A DNA stretch of 64,000 nt from Listeria kieliensis (GTDB lineage Bacteria > Bacillota > Bacilli > Lactobacillales > Listeriaceae), in assembly GCF_003369925.1 (NCBI RefSeq), contig NZ_LARY01000003.1, forward strand, positions 124,001 through 188,000, in the 5' to 3' direction. Position 1 is the stretch's first letter. Every line of letters begins with the position of its first letter. The notes below the pieces were generated by a model. That model saw nothing but the letters and a program-made list of their open reading frames with translations. It made no database searches and was not told the origin of the DNA. Below, one piece after another: positions 44,680 to 56,101 of this stretch. The position numbers and the translations under genes are program-made.

Positions 44680-45731
44680 TCTTCAAATGGAATGCTTGTC
44701 GTTTTTTTTTTCGCCTCAAGACTCTTATCCTGAATCATTAAGGCAATCGCCCCAAACACGATACAACTATAATATGTCACAATCCGCCATAAAATCAGTG
44801 CTGCAAGCAGTTTAGCCGATCCAAGAAACGGAGCAAACAAAAGCGTAAAGGTATACTCGGCTCCACCGCTTCCACCAGGAGTTGGCATAACCGTTGCAAA
44901 CATCATAATGAAAGCATGAAATGTAATCACCATATAGAGTCCCATCGTCGTGACGCCCAGCCCTAGCATTATAAAATAGGGAATTGCAAAATAAACCCAT
45001 AGTTGTAATGTCGTGTAAAAACTAGCTGACACTATAAGTTTCCAGTCTCTGCTAATTCGACCACTTTCTTCATGAAATGTATCAATTTTTTCATCAATAC
45101 TGGTCTCGATTTTAAGCACACGTTCTTGTTTCAAAAACCAGCCAATCGGTTTTAATAGTATATGTACCAACCTAGTTGTAAAGCCACGACTCTTGCCAAC
45201 AAGGACTAAAGCAATAATAACGAAAAGGTGCACCGCAAAGCCGATCACAACAAGATATTTAACTTGCGGAACCGCCCCAGTCATCAAATAGTGAAACCCA
45301 AAAATTAAAATCAGTAAAAAATTAATCACGATCATTGCTTGATAGATAATAAATTTAAACAATAAAACAGAACTTGCAGAGCCAATATCCATGCCTTTTT
45401 TGATAAGCGCATAGAGCTGAGCGGGTTGCCCACCAGCCTGCATCGGTGTGATTGTATTAAAAAATTGCCCAATCATTGTAATTCGAAAAGACGAAAAAAA
45501 CTTTTGCTTTTCAAAACTTGGTTTCACACTTTTGTGGAGAACAACGCCTTCAAATAGCCAATATAAAAACATAAATAAAAACGCTACCAAAATCCACCAC
45601 AAGTTGACTTGATCCATCTCTTCGAAGAATTTTTTTAAATTGACGTCGCGAAACTGCCAAACTAAAAAGCCAATGCTAATCACAAGAATCAAAAAAATAT
45701 TGAGCCAGTTTCGTTTTGCAGTTTTGCTCAT
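44667..45731 (-). CDS. lafC: YbhN/lysylphosphatidylglycerol synthase-TM family membrane protein LafC
   Basis: A 354-residue protein with about eight membrane segments of the UPF0104 family. Characteristic parts are GQFFNTITPMQAGGQPAQLYAL and TVMPTPGGSGGAEYTF. It is the third gene of the glycolipid cluster and is thought to affect lipoteichoic acid or glycolipid handling, but its molecular role is unknown. The start ATG at 45731 is 11 bases after GGAG; a GTG at 45743 is too close to that site. Confidence 0.88.
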   Translation of the reverse strand: MSKTAKRNWLNIFLILVISIGFLVWQFRDVNLKKFFEEMDQVNLWWILVAFLFMFLYWLFEGVVLHKSVKPSFEKQKFFSSFRITMIGQFFNTITPMQAGGQPAQLYALIKKGMDIGSASSVLLFKFIIYQAMIVINFLLILIFGFHYLMTGAVPQVKYLVVIGFAVHLFVIIALVLVGKSRGFTTRLVHILLKPIGWFLKQERVLKIETSIDEKIDTFHEESGRISRDWKLIVSASFYTTLQLWVYFAIPYFIMLGLGVTTMGLYMVITFHAFIMMFATVMPTPGGSGGAEYTFTLLFAPFLGSAKLLAALILWRIVTYYSCIVFGAIALMIQDKSLEAKKKTTSIPFEEKLS

Positions 45732-45739
45732 ACCGCCAC

Positions 45740-46762
45740 TCACTCCTTCACTAACTGGTGGTAAAACTCATCCCAAATTCTTGTTAGACGCTCTTCCGAA
45801 TAATACTCTGCACCTGATCTGGCCATTTGAACAAGCTTGTTATACGCAGAATGATCTTCTTTCAGTTCGCGTAGTTTTTGGATGAATCCTTGATTGTCGG
45901 TCGCAGAATCATAATATCCTGTTAAAATATCCTTGTATAAATCCAAGTCGCGAACAAGCACTGGAACGTCAGCACTCATCGCTTCCAGTATCGCCATCGG
46001 AAAAAGTTCATTATAAGACGGCATAAAAAAGACATCCGCCATGTTAAAACAAGCGTTCATTTCTGTTCGGTCAACGATTCCAATGAACTTAACATTTTCT
46101 GGAGGATTATCATAGATTTCCTTAAGCTCCGCATAACCAGCTGTAATTTTCCCAAAAGAAAAACCGCCTGCCCAAACAAATTCAATTTCTGGAAGCGCAC
46201 GTGCTACTTCAATAAAATCTAAAACGCCTTTTCGGTGTTGTACCTGCCCTACCCCAAGCACGACAAATTTGTCAGAATCAATGTGATATTTTTTTCTAAC
46301 TTCTTGTTTGGCTTCGTTTTTCATCGGATAAAATGTTTTTTTAGAAACAAAGTTAGGAATGTAGTGGATCTTTTCACTAGCAACGCCATGTTGTTCAAGC
46401 TTCGGTATAAACGAAGAATTGACCACTACAATTTGATCCATTCGATTGTAAAATGAAATCAAATACTTATAAAAAACAGCGCGGGCAATTTTGGGGAGCT
46501 TTAAACTTCCCTCCAAAGTTTCTGGCAGAAAGTGAACATAGCCAACCCGAACTCCGCGCTTTTTCTTGAAAAATGTCGAAAGATAAAAGTGAAAATCCAC
46601 CGTATGATAGTGCGTAATATCACTTTTACGGAAAGTATTAATCGAGAGGTCAAACTTATCACTTAAATGTTCAGACACAAGGTTGACTAACTCACGATAG
46701 GCAGAAGCAACGCCTTGCCCTTTCACCTTCTCTGCAGACGACAACATCGTTAATTTAATCAC
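45740..46762 (-). CDS. lafB: Glycolipid galactosyltransferase LafB (GT4 family)
   Basis: A 340-residue GT-B glycosyltransferase with VLGVGQVQHRKGVLDFIEVA and the donor-binding FFMPSYNELFPMAILEAMSADVPVL. In Listeria LafB adds galactose to glucosyl-diacylglycerol, giving the galactosyl-glucosyl-diacylglycerol anchor of lipoteichoic acid. The start is GTG at 46762, 10 bases after GGAAGG, overlapping lafA by 8 bases. Confidence 0.92.
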   Translation of the reverse strand: MIKLTMLSSAEKVKGQGVASAYRELVNLVSEHLSDKFDLSINTFRKSDITHYHTVDFHFYLSTFFKKKRGVRVGYVHFLPETLEGSLKLPKIARAVFYKYLISFYNRMDQIVVVNSSFIPKLEQHGVASEKIHYIPNFVSKKTFYPMKNEAKQEVRKKYHIDSDKFVVLGVGQVQHRKGVLDFIEVARALPEIEFVWAGGFSFGKITAGYAELKEIYDNPPENVKFIGIVDRTEMNACFNMADVFFMPSYNELFPMAILEAMSADVPVLVRDLDLYKDILTGYYDSATDNQGFIQKLRELKEDHSAYNKLVQMARSGAEYYSEERLTRIWDEFYHQLVKE

Positions 46763-48032
46763 GCCTACTTGACCTTCCTTTCCTGATGTGCGAATTTGAT
46801 GTTAGCGAGAAAACCTGCGATGCCATCTTACTTTTCAAAAGCGTTGGCTTTAAATCAATTGGCTTCCTCTCCGTCGACTGGTAGGCCGCAATCACTTCCA
46901 TATAAGCTGCTTCGACTGTTTTCCCAAAGGTCTCAGCTGAATAGCATAAAACCTCACTTCGTCCATTTTGAGCAATTTGTTTAGCTCTTCCTGGATTTTT
47001 TAAGACGAACAGCAAGCGATCCGCTAATTCTTCATCAGAATCAAATAAAAAGCCTGTTTTTTCATCGATCAGAAAATCTTCAATACTTTCATCGCGCTTT
47101 GCAACGACCGGAAGTCCAGATGCCATCGCTTCGATATAAGTTAAACCCTGTGTTTCACTCGTCGAAGCACTAACAAACAGGTGTCCTAATTGATAATAAT
47201 TACCAACTTTTGCCCATTCAACAGCACCCGTAAAAATCACTGACTCAGCTAACCCAAGTTCTACAGATTTTTCTTCGAGTTCTGCCTTAACAGGACCGTC
47301 GCCAACAATAACAAGCTTTGCATTAGGAATTTCGCTCAAAACCTTCGGAAAGGCATCTAGAATGGCATCGATATTTTTCTCATAAGCAACACGTCCTAAC
47401 GAAAGTACAATTGGATCATCTTTTGAAATGCCGAGTTCAGATCGAATCGCATCTAAAGTTTTCTCGTCCGCACGTTCAAATGAATGTAAATCAGTCCCCG
47501 TCGGAATTGTATAAATCAATTTATTTAAACCACACTCTTCCAAATGATGGCGTACTTTTTGAGTTGGCGCGATGAGCGCTTGGTAACTCTCACAAAAAGA
47601 GCGTGTCATCCTTTTTACCATATTTGGTTTTAAGATTTTACCTTTAGCAATATAATGTAAATAATCCACATACATCGTGTGATAAGTATGGATAATTGGA
47701 ATCGAATATTTCTTCGCGATTTTTTTGCCAAGCAGTCCTAACGAAAATTCTGTATGTGTATGAATAATATCTAAATTTAGTTCTCCGACAAGACGAATAA
47801 ACTTACTCATCCCTGCAATAGCAATTCTTCGCTCTGGAAAGAACACAAAAGGAATGCTCGGCAAACGAAACACACGCCCCTCTTCACTTGCCCTGTCAGC
47901 ATTAGGATCGGTCGTCGTAAAAATATATACATTATGTCCTCTTCGTCTCAGCTCTTCTTCCAAGGTAACAATTGAAGTTGCTACCCCGCTGATTTGCGGA
48001 CTGTAGGTATCGGTAAAGATCCCTATATTCAT
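46755..48032 (-). CDS. lafA: Glycolipid glucosyltransferase LafA (GT4 family)
   Basis: A 425-residue processive-type GT-B enzyme. The N-terminus NIGIFTDTYSPQISGVATSI is typical of diacylglycerol glucosyltransferases. VLSLGRVAYEKNIDAIL and VSASTSETQGLTYIEAMASGLPVV form the UDP-glucose site. LafA glucosylates diacylglycerol, the first step of the lipoteichoic acid anchor. First gene of lafA-lafB-lafC, with a candidate promoter about 55 bases upstream. Confidence 0.93.
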   Translation of the reverse strand: MNIGIFTDTYSPQISGVATSIVTLEEELRRRGHNVYIFTTTDPNADRASEEGRVFRLPSIPFVFFPERRIAIAGMSKFIRLVGELNLDIIHTHTEFSLGLLGKKIAKKYSIPIIHTYHTMYVDYLHYIAKGKILKPNMVKRMTRSFCESYQALIAPTQKVRHHLEECGLNKLIYTIPTGTDLHSFERADEKTLDAIRSELGISKDDPIVLSLGRVAYEKNIDAILDAFPKVLSEIPNAKLVIVGDGPVKAELEEKSVELGLAESVIFTGAVEWAKVGNYYQLGHLFVSASTSETQGLTYIEAMASGLPVVAKRDESIEDFLIDEKTGFLFDSDEELADRLLFVLKNPGRAKQIAQNGRSEVLCYSAETFGKTVEAAYMEVIAAYQSTERKPIDLKPTLLKSKMASQVFSLTSNSHIRKGRSSRRD

Positions 48033-48081
48033 TACTATCGCCTACTCTCTCCAAGTTGGTTCTCTGGATATCTGTTCCATC

Positions 48082-48151
48082 ATTATAGCATAATTCACGA
48101 TATATGTATTCCAAAGCTGACTATCTCTATTATGAAGTGATATCTTCACTT
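48082..48151 (-). promoter_or_regulatory. Candidate lafA promoter with upstream inverted repeat
   Basis: Extended -10 TGCTATAAT (48082-48090) on the minus strand. Upstream lies AAGTGA-N5-TCACTT (near 48134-48151), about 50 bases before the -10. The rest of 48152-48295 shows no gene. Confidence 0.4.
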
Positions 48152-48295
48152 TTTCATACGCCCCTAGAATGATTTTTACCTAAATCTTTATTACTAAGAC
48201 CGACGCTTCTTTTCCAACTGCTTTATTTTACAATCCTTTTCGTTATAACACAATAACCATTATCACAGATAGTTAAACTAACTACACAATGGCAA

Positions 48296-48325
48296 ACAAA
48301 AAAGAGAGACGTGAAAACGCCTCTC
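48296..48325 (-). terminator. Terminator after fbaA
   Basis: GAGAGGCGT / ACGTCTCTC stem with loop TTTC, then six T on the minus strand. Confidence 0.9.
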
Positions 48326-48348
48326 CCTCAAAAAATTTGAAATTGTTC

Positions 48349-49203
48349 TTACGCTTTTCCGTTAGAACCAAATTCTTGAATTTTTTCTGTAACTGTTTTA
48401 ATGATCGCATCAACGCCAGGGCCGATAACTTTACGTGGATCATAAACATCTTTATCAGCAGCAAGTTTTTCACGAACAGCTGCAGTCCAAACAATTTGGC
48501 ACTCAGTGTTAACGTTGATTTTGCTGTGACCAAGTTCAATCGCTTTTTTAATTTGATGTTCAGGAATTCCTGATCCACCATGAAGTACAAGCGGTTTACC
48601 TGTAAGTTCGGAGATTTCTTTCATTTCGTCGAAGCCTAATTTTGGTTCGCCGTGGTAAGGGCCATGTACAGAACCAAGTGCAGCTGCAAGCGCATCAATA
48701 CCAGCTTCTTTCACAACGCGTAGGCATTCTTGTGGATCAGCATAGTTGATTCCACCAGTAACGCCGTCTTCTGTTCCACCAACAGTTCCAACTTCAGCTT
48801 CTACAGAAACGCCTTTTGGATGTGCATAGTCTACAACTTCTTTTGTCATAGCTACGTTTTCATCGATTGGATGGTGAGAACCATCGATCATTACCGATGT
48901 GAAGCCTGCATCAATTGCAGCTTTACAAGAATCAAAGCTTGAACCATGGTCTAAGTGGATAGCAACTGGAACTGTAATTTTCAAGTCTTCTACAAGACCT
49001 TGAGTCATTTTTACAACGGTGTTGAATCCTCCCATGTATTTTGCAGCACCTTCAGATACACCAAGAATTACAGGTGATTTTTCAGCTTCTGCAGCTTTCA
49101 AAATAGCTTGTGTCCATTCAAGGTTGTTGATGTTGAATTGACCAACAGCATATTTTCCAGCCAATGCTTTGTTCAGCATGTCTGTCATGTTAACGATAGG
49201 CAT
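48349..49203 (-). CDS. fbaA: Fructose-1,6-bisphosphate aldolase, class II
   Basis: A 284-residue zinc aldolase of glycolysis and gluconeogenesis. Zinc ligands lie in [17 protein letters not shown] and [23 protein letters not shown] is diagnostic. Strong site GAGGGAGG. An extended -10 (TGTTATGAT near 49309-49317) lies about 105 bases upstream. The leader was scanned and holds no other gene. Confidence 0.97.
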   Translation of the reverse strand: MPIVNMTDMLNKALAGKYAVGQFNINNLEWTQAILKAAEAEKSPVILGVSEGAAKYMGGFNTVVKMTQGLVEDLKITVPVAIHLDHGSSFDSCKAAIDAGFTSVMIDGSHHPIDENVAMTKEVVDYAHPKGVSVEAEVGTVGGTEDGVTGGINYADPQECLRVVKEAGIDALAAALGSVHGPYHGEPKLGFDEMKEISELTGKPLVLHGGSGIPEHQIKKAIELGHSKINVNTECQIVWTAAVREKLAADKDVYDPRKVIGPGVDAIIKTVTEKIQEFGSNGKA

Positions 49204-49404
49204 AATACAATTTCCTCCCTCAGGAATTTAAGAAAACTTGATGTTCCCTTAATTTATTTGAATTTCCGCCGTGAAAAATAGTGGCAGCTATTTTTCCCTA
49301 ACAAAAATATCATAACAGATTTGTGAGCAATTTACCATAAAGAATACCTATTATTTTCTGAAAACGCTTCACTATCAAACCCTTTGAGAATGTATGGTTA
49401 TCAG

Positions 49405-50319
49405 TTAGTAAGATTCTTTTTTCAACATCTCTTGATCAGCAAAAACATCAAGTGCCTGGTGCAAACATTCAACTGTGTAGGGCGTCTTACCACCATATAC
49501 TCCATCATAGCTAAAATTTAATGTATCTCCTGCAATCTTAACCTTTTTAACTCGTCGGTAAATAACATCCGCACTCTCCAAATGTGTTCCACGCTTAAGT
49601 AATAAGAAAAGCGAAAATAGCCTAGCTGGACTTACTTTTTTTAAAATCAACAAATCGAAATAACCATCATTGATTATCGCGTTCTTGACAAGTGATTCCA
49701 GCCCACCAACTGTATGCGAATTATTAATAAAACTAAGTAAAATAGGCCCCGCAAAAGTCTCTCCATCAAAATTCATCTGTACATCTACAGGTTTCAAATG
49801 TGGAAGCATCTTTAAACCAGCCAATAAGTAAGCAAGTCTCCCGTATCGCTTTTTCTTTTTTTTAGAGACCGCATATGTAATTTCTGTTATTTTACCCAAG
49901 GCAGCATTATTAATAAAATATTCATTTTCATTACATTTTCCAATATCTACTTTCAGCACTTTTCGTTTAGCTATTTGTTTAGCAGCCTTAACAGGATCTT
50001 TGTGAAACCCAAGTGCTCGTGCATAATCATTTGTTGTCCCGATTGGTAATATTCCTAAAACCGGACGATTATTAGAACGCATGATGCCATTAACTGTCTC
50101 ATTAACAGTTCCATCCCCTCCAGCAGCAATAATCGCTTGCCATCCCTCGCTTGCAGCTTGAAAAGCTATTTTTGTTATACTTTCGGGTTCCTCTGTCGAA
50201 GAGACTAGCGTTACCTCATAGCCAGCTTGGTTTAATAACAGCTCAACATCAGGCATGATTTTATGAAATTTATTTTGTCCTGCGGCCGGATTATAGATTA
50301 TCATTGCTGTTTTAAGCAT
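49405..50319 (-). CDS. Diacylglycerol/lipid kinase, DagK/YegS family
   Basis: A 304-residue lipid kinase. The N-terminus IIYNPAAGQNKFHKIMPDV and the nucleotide loop AAGGDGTVNETVNGI are standard; GILPIGTTNDYARALGF follows. Members phosphorylate diacylglycerol to recycle it into phospholipid synthesis, which would fit the nearby Laf genes, but the substrate is inferred. Two ATGs (50325 and 50319) are close; the second is better spaced from the GGGGG-type site. Confidence 0.85.
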   Translation of the reverse strand: MLKTAMIIYNPAAGQNKFHKIMPDVELLLNQAGYEVTLVSSTEEPESITKIAFQAASEGWQAIIAAGGDGTVNETVNGIMRSNNRPVLGILPIGTTNDYARALGFHKDPVKAAKQIAKRKVLKVDIGKCNENEYFINNAALGKITEITYAVSKKKKKRYGRLAYLLAGLKMLPHLKPVDVQMNFDGETFAGPILLSFINNSHTVGGLESLVKNAIINDGYFDLLILKKVSPARLFSLFLLLKRGTHLESADVIYRRVKKVKIAGDTLNFSYDGVYGGKTPYTVECLHQALDVFADQEMLKKESY

Positions 50320-50526
50320 GTTCATTCCCCCACTTCTTCCTTTTAGTTTCCTATAGAAGACGTTTGTCTGTCAATTTTAGGGCTTTGCGCCCTCAACTTT
50401 TTTCCTAAATCTCTCTTTTTCTTTTCTTGAAGATCATTTTTTTACGTAAAATATTATATATTCACTAAGCATCTTTAAAAAAGTCAGCCACTTTACCAGT
50501 CAAAAGAATCATTTTCTTTTGTTATA

Positions 50527-50555
50527 TTGACGCTAACCTACAGGATTGTCATAAT
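50527..50555 (+). promoter_or_regulatory. ami promoter
   Basis: TTGACG (50527-50532), 17-base spacer, CATAAT (50550-50555), about 60 bases before the start codon. Confidence 0.55.
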
Positions 50556-50617
50556 AGAAGTGGAAAATGAAAAAGTTTTCGTTTTCAAACAATTAAAAAA
50601 GAGGAGTTGATTAACGT

Positions 50618-53353
50618 TTGAAAATACTTTTACACTCAGCATTTCTTGCTACAGGAATAGCGATCGTCGCTATCCCAAGCATTGCTTCTGCTGATGAAGT
50701 AAATACCCCACAACCGCACAATACTACTGATGACTTAAAATCCGCAGATAAACAATCTATTTATGTTCCTCAAGCAATCCGCGAAGGTAAAGTAACGGAA
50801 GACAATGATGGATTTGAAGATGGATCAAATACCAATGTATTAGCTGATGTCCCAATGCTTCGCGCTGCTGGATATCCAGATGTAAACAGCTATATTAAAT
50901 CTAAAAACTTCAGCACAGCTAGTATTGAATATCAGTTAAAAAGCCAATTTCCAAAATTTAACTATCGAAACGGTTATGGAAAACCTGAAGGAATCGTATT
51001 GCATGAAACAGCAAACAATAATTCCACTATCCAAAATGAAATTGATTATATGAGCCGAAACTGGCAAAATGCATTTGTTCATACCTTTGTTGACAAATCT
51101 CGCATTATTCAAATTCACCCGACTGACAACGCAGTTTGGGGGGCAGGGCAATATGCCAATGCTCGCTTCATTCAATTCGAGCTTGTTCGTTCAAAAACGT
51201 TTGACGATTTTGCTCGCTCTATCAACAACTATGCTTACTACTCAGCTTACTTGCTTACAAAATACAACATGAAAGTTGATAGTGCTGAAGGCGATGGCAA
51301 AGGAACTGTTTGGTCGCATAATGCAGTAACCAAATATCTTGGTGGAACAACCCATACTGACCCAATTGGTTACTTCAACCAATATGGCTACAATTGGAAC
51401 AGCATGATAGCACTTATTCAAGAAAAATATAACCAAATCAACAATGGTGTTATCCAATATGACAAAGTCATTTGGGCATATGCCCGTGTGAAAACTCCAA
51501 ACACAGTTATCTATTCCAAACCGACTGGCGCAACAGGAGCTACATCCGTCGGTAACCTTTCTAGCTACTCGGGTAAGCAAATGCGACTCGTTCGTGAAGC
51601 TAAAGTGGGAAATACTATTTCTTCACAAATCAGTGTAGATGGAAAAGTCATTGGTTGGGTTAACAACGCTTCACTTAATATTTTTTATAAAACAGCAAAT
51701 GAATCTTCTCTTTCTGGCTATCGCATGGTAAAAACAGCAAGCCAAAACGAAGGATACTACATGTTGCCTGTAGCTGAACCCGTTGATAAAAAAGGAACTT
51801 TAAAAGACCTTTACAACAAGGTTCTAACCGTAGATCGGCAAGTTACGGTTGACGGTGTCGTTTGGAACCGCATGAAAAACGGAACCGCCATTGTTGGATG
51901 GACGAAAGCAAGTAATCTAGGGCTCACTGTTTCGACAAATGATATCATCTGGGCTTACGCGCGTGTGAAAACAGCGAATACAACCATTTATTCAGGACCA
52001 GTTGACTTTGCGACAGCCGTTTCTGTAGGTAACTTATCAAGTTATTCTGGTAAACAAATGCGACTCGTTCGGCAAGCTAGAGTTGGGAATACCATTTCCT
52101 CGCAAATTAGCGTGAATGGAAAAGTCATTGGTTGGGTTAACAACTCAGCTCTTAACATTTTCTATAAATCGGCCAATGAAAAAGCCATTTCCTTAAAACG
52201 AATGGTCAAAGCTACAAGTCAAAATGAAGGCTACTATATGCTGCCCGTTGCTGAACCTGTCGACAAACGCGGCACTTTGAAAGATGTTTACGGCAAAGAA
52301 CTTACAGTTGACCGCGAAGTAACCGTTGATGGTGTTGTTTGGCAACGAATGAAAGACGGCTCAAAACTTGTTGGTTGGACTAAAGCTAGTAACCTCGGCG
52401 TTGCTGCTTCTTATAACAAAGTCATTTGGGCATACTCACGTGTGAAAACAGCAAACACGGCTATTTATTCGGCACCAGTTGGTTCCGCTGCAGCTACTTC
52501 AGTTGGTAATTTGTCCACTTATTCTGGCAAGCAAATGCGTCTCGTGCGTGAAGCTAAAGCTGGTAGCACTGTTTCTTCACAAATTAGCGTAAATGGAAAA
52601 GTGATTGGTTGGGTGAATAACTCAGCACTCAACATTTTCTATAAATCTGCTAATGAAAAAGCTGTTTCCTTAAAACGAATGGCCAAAGCCACAAGCCAGA
52701 GTGAAGGCTACTACATGCTTCCTGTTGCTGAATCCGTTGACAAACGTGGCACTTTGAAAGATATTTACGGCAAAGAACTTACGGTTGACCGTGAAGTAAC
52801 TGTCGATGGCGTTGTTTGGCAACGAATGAAAGATGGCTCGAAGCTTCTTGGCTGGACTAAAGCTAGCAATCTTGGAGTCGCACCTTCATACAACAAAGTC
52901 ATTTGGTCTTATGCACGCGTGAAAACAGCAAATACAGCCATTTATTCGGCACCGGTTGGTTCCGCTGCAGCTACTTCAGTTGGTAATTTATCGAGTTACT
53001 CGGGTAAACAAATTCGACTGATCCGTGAAGCAAAAGTTGGAAGCACCATTTCTTCACAAATCAGTGTAGAAGGAAAATTAATTGGTTGGGTGAATAACTC
53101 AGCTCTTAACGTTTTCTATAAATCTTCTATGGAAAAAATCATTTCCGTGAAACGCACTGTGAAAAATACAAACGGTGTTTATTATCAATTGCCTGTTCCT
53201 GAACCGGTTGATAGAAAAGGGACGCTCGCTGCCTATGCAGGTAAGACTTTAACTGTTGACCGTGAAGTAACCGTTGATGGAGCCGTTTGGAACCGGATGA
53301 AAGATGGTTCAGTCATCGTTGGTTGGACACTTGCATCTAATCTAAAAGCTTAA
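50618..53353 (+). CDS. ami: Autolysin amidase Ami with eight GW modules
   Basis: A 911-residue secreted autolysin. Signal peptide 1-25 (cut after ASA). An N-acetylmuramoyl-L-alanine amidase (Amidase_2) domain spans about 100-275. Its His129 (VLHETA), His234 (WSHNAV) and Asp248 (HTDPIGYF) have the same spacing as the zinc ligands of staphylococcal AmiE. From residue 284 there are four tandem repeats of 159 residues, each holding two GW modules (eight in all), which bind lipoteichoic acid and keep the protein on the cell surface. Ami is a known Listeria adhesin and autolysin. The start is TTG at 50618 after GAGGAG. Confidence 0.96.
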   Translation: MKILLHSAFLATGIAIVAIPSIASADEVNTPQPHNTTDDLKSADKQSIYVPQAIREGKVTEDNDGFEDGSNTNVLADVPMLRAAGYPDVNSYIKSKNFSTASIEYQLKSQFPKFNYRNGYGKPEGIVLHETANNNSTIQNEIDYMSRNWQNAFVHTFVDKSRIIQIHPTDNAVWGAGQYANARFIQFELVRSKTFDDFARSINNYAYYSAYLLTKYNMKVDSAEGDGKGTVWSHNAVTKYLGGTTHTDPIGYFNQYGYNWNSMIALIQEKYNQINNGVIQYDKVIWAYARVKTPNTVIYSKPTGATGATSVGNLSSYSGKQMRLVREAKVGNTISSQISVDGKVIGWVNNASLNIFYKTANESSLSGYRMVKTASQNEGYYMLPVAEPVDKKGTLKDLYNKVLTVDRQVTVDGVVWNRMKNGTAIVGWTKASNLGLTVSTNDIIWAYARVKTANTTIYSGPVDFATAVSVGNLSSYSGKQMRLVRQARVGNTISSQISVNGKVIGWVNNSALNIFYKSANEKAISLKRMVKATSQNEGYYMLPVAEPVDKRGTLKDVYGKELTVDREVTVDGVVWQRMKDGSKLVGWTKASNLGVAASYNKVIWAYSRVKTANTAIYSAPVGSAAATSVGNLSTYSGKQMRLVREAKAGSTVSSQISVNGKVIGWVNNSALNIFYKSANEKAVSLKRMAKATSQSEGYYMLPVAESVDKRGTLKDIYGKELTVDREVTVDGVVWQRMKDGSKLLGWTKASNLGVAPSYNKVIWSYARVKTANTAIYSAPVGSAAATSVGNLSSYSGKQIRLIREAKVGSTISSQISVEGKLIGWVNNSALNVFYKSSMEKIISVKRTVKNTNGVYYQLPVPEPVDRKGTLAAYAGKTLTVDREVTVDGAVWNRMKDGSVIVGWTLASNLKA
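51467..53350 (+). repeat. Four 477-base tandem repeats encoding GW module pairs
   Basis: Repeat units start at 51467, 51944, 52421 and 52898, exactly 477 bases apart; the last is slightly short. Each begins with the V/I-I-W-A/S-Y motif. Units 2 to 4 are the most alike, suggesting recent duplication or gene conversion. Confidence 0.9.
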
Positions 53354-53359
53354 ATTTAA

Positions 53360-53404
53360 AAACCTCCTGAAGTGTGGCCTTGATCCATTTCAGGAGGTTT
53401 TTTA
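53360..53404 (+). terminator. Terminator after ami
   Basis: AACCTCCTGAA / TTTCAGGAGGTT stem, about 15-base loop, then TTTTTT. Confidence 0.9.
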
Positions 53405-53409
53405 CTGAA

Positions 53410-53461
53410 CAAAAAAAGCTTAGTTCAACTCGAAACTAAATTCGAGCGAGCTAAGCTTTTT
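53410..53461 (-). terminator. Terminator after pyrG
   Basis: AAAAAGCTTAG / CTAAGCTTTTT outer stem with an inner ACTCGAA / TTCGAG stem; bidirectional. Confidence 0.85.
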
Positions 53462-53471
53462 ATTTTATATC

Positions 53472-55076
<1,605 letters not shown>

Positions 55077-55224
55077 TTAAAATCTACTCCTTCCAAAAAT
55101 AAATAAATCAGCGCTTTTTCTAAAACGCTTGGGGTAAGAACAAAACCGCCCTACAAATAAAAGCACCAAATGCAAGAAACGCTGATTCTGCACTTGGCTA
55201 TTTTATATCTATCCACGGACCCAA

Positions 55225-55266
55225 TAAAAAAAGCGTCCCGAAAATAAATACGGGAGCGCTTTTTTC
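55225..55266 (-). terminator. pyrG leader attenuator terminator
   Basis: Minus strand AAAAAAGCGCTCCCG / CGGGACGCTTTTTT between the pyrG promoter and gene. The 5' arm carries CUCCC, which can pair with G-extended leader transcripts. Confidence 0.75.
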
Positions 55267-55291
55267 TTCCGATCAATTGTCCCATTTAAGG

Positions 55292-55333
55292 GAGCCCAAT
55301 TAAAATACTACAGTTGAAACCCAAATAAGTCAA
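55292..55333 (-). promoter_or_regulatory. pyrG promoter with GGGCTC initial transcribed sequence
   Basis: TTGACT (55328-55333), 17-base spacer, TAGTAT (55305-55310). Seven bases later comes GGGCTC (start at 55297), the same initial sequence used for reiterative-transcription attenuation of pyrG in Bacillus subtilis. Confidence 0.75.
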
Positions 55334-55389
55334 GCTTTTCTTTCAGCAAAGTTCCAAGCTAACAAGCAGAAAGTCACTTACTAAGCGCT

Positions 55390-55426
55390 CAAAAAACCAA
55401 CTGAAAAGTTTTCAACTGGTTTTTTG
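55390..55426 (-). terminator. Terminator after rpoE
   Basis: AAAAAACCAGTTGAAAA / CTTTTCAGTTGGTTTTTT, bidirectional, just past the rpoE stop. Confidence 0.9.
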
Positions 55427-55437
55427 ATTATCTTTGA

Positions 55438-55992
55438 TTACTCTTCTGGATCTTCTGTGTAGTCACCATCGCTATAATCATCTTCTACCGTCGCGAGATC
55501 TCCTTCGATACCGTCTGGCAAATGATCATCCATGTCTTCGTCTTCATCAACTAAGCCATCAGAAAGCGAAACTTCTTCTTCTCCAAGTTCCTCAACTACA
55601 TCATCTTCCTCATACTCGATGTCGTCATCCATCAGATCGTCTAAATCTTCATCTTCTTCGTCATCATCTTGATCTTTTTTACGTTTTTTCTTCGGTGCTG
55701 AATGCGTTTGAACCTCTTCATCAATCGCATCAATTGGATACCAAGCACGAAGTCCCCACGTATTATTACCTAGCGAAATAAAGTTTCCATCAATGTTCAT
55801 ATCCGTATAAAACTGAACAAGGCGTTCCTTCATTTCGTCACTTGAAATGCCTAAAAATTTCTCAATTTCCGTAACTAATTCTTGGAAACTGATAACTTCA
55901 CGTTTTTCTTCTAACACATAATGTGCGACCTCAATTAGTGAGACTTCTTTCCGTTCTTCTTGCGTTAACTTACTTAAATCCAAAGTTGGCAC
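55438..55992 (-). CDS. rpoE: RNA polymerase delta subunit
   Basis: A 184-residue delta subunit. An N-terminal winged-helix HARE domain (about 1-90, SLIEVAHYVLEEKREVISF) is followed by a basic patch KKKRKK. A very acidic, disordered C-terminus rich in Asp and Glu fills about 110-184. It speeds RNA polymerase recycling and raises sensitivity to initiating NTP levels. The start is GTG at 55992 after GAGG. Not the extracytoplasmic sigma factor of the same name. Confidence 0.95.
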   Translation of the reverse strand: MPTLDLSKLTQEERKEVSLIEVAHYVLEEKREVISFQELVTEIEKFLGISSDEMKERLVQFYTDMNIDGNFISLGNNTWGLRAWYPIDAIDEEVQTHSAPKKKRKKDQDDDEEDEDLDDLMDDDIEYEEDDVVEELGEEEVSLSDGLVDEDEDMDDHLPDGIEGDLATVEDDYSDGDYTEDPEE

Positions 55993-56101
55993 GCCCTTTC
56001 CTCACACGTTTTCGCTTCAATGACTTTTTCAACTCATCTATTCAACTTTTATCTCATTTCACCATTTTACATGTTACTAGACGCAAGCACAATCCGAAAA
56101 T

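Noticed and set aside
49355-49375. cre-like sequence TGAAAACGCTTCA near the lipid kinase/fbaA gap
   Set aside because: The right half departs from the CcpA consensus in three positions.
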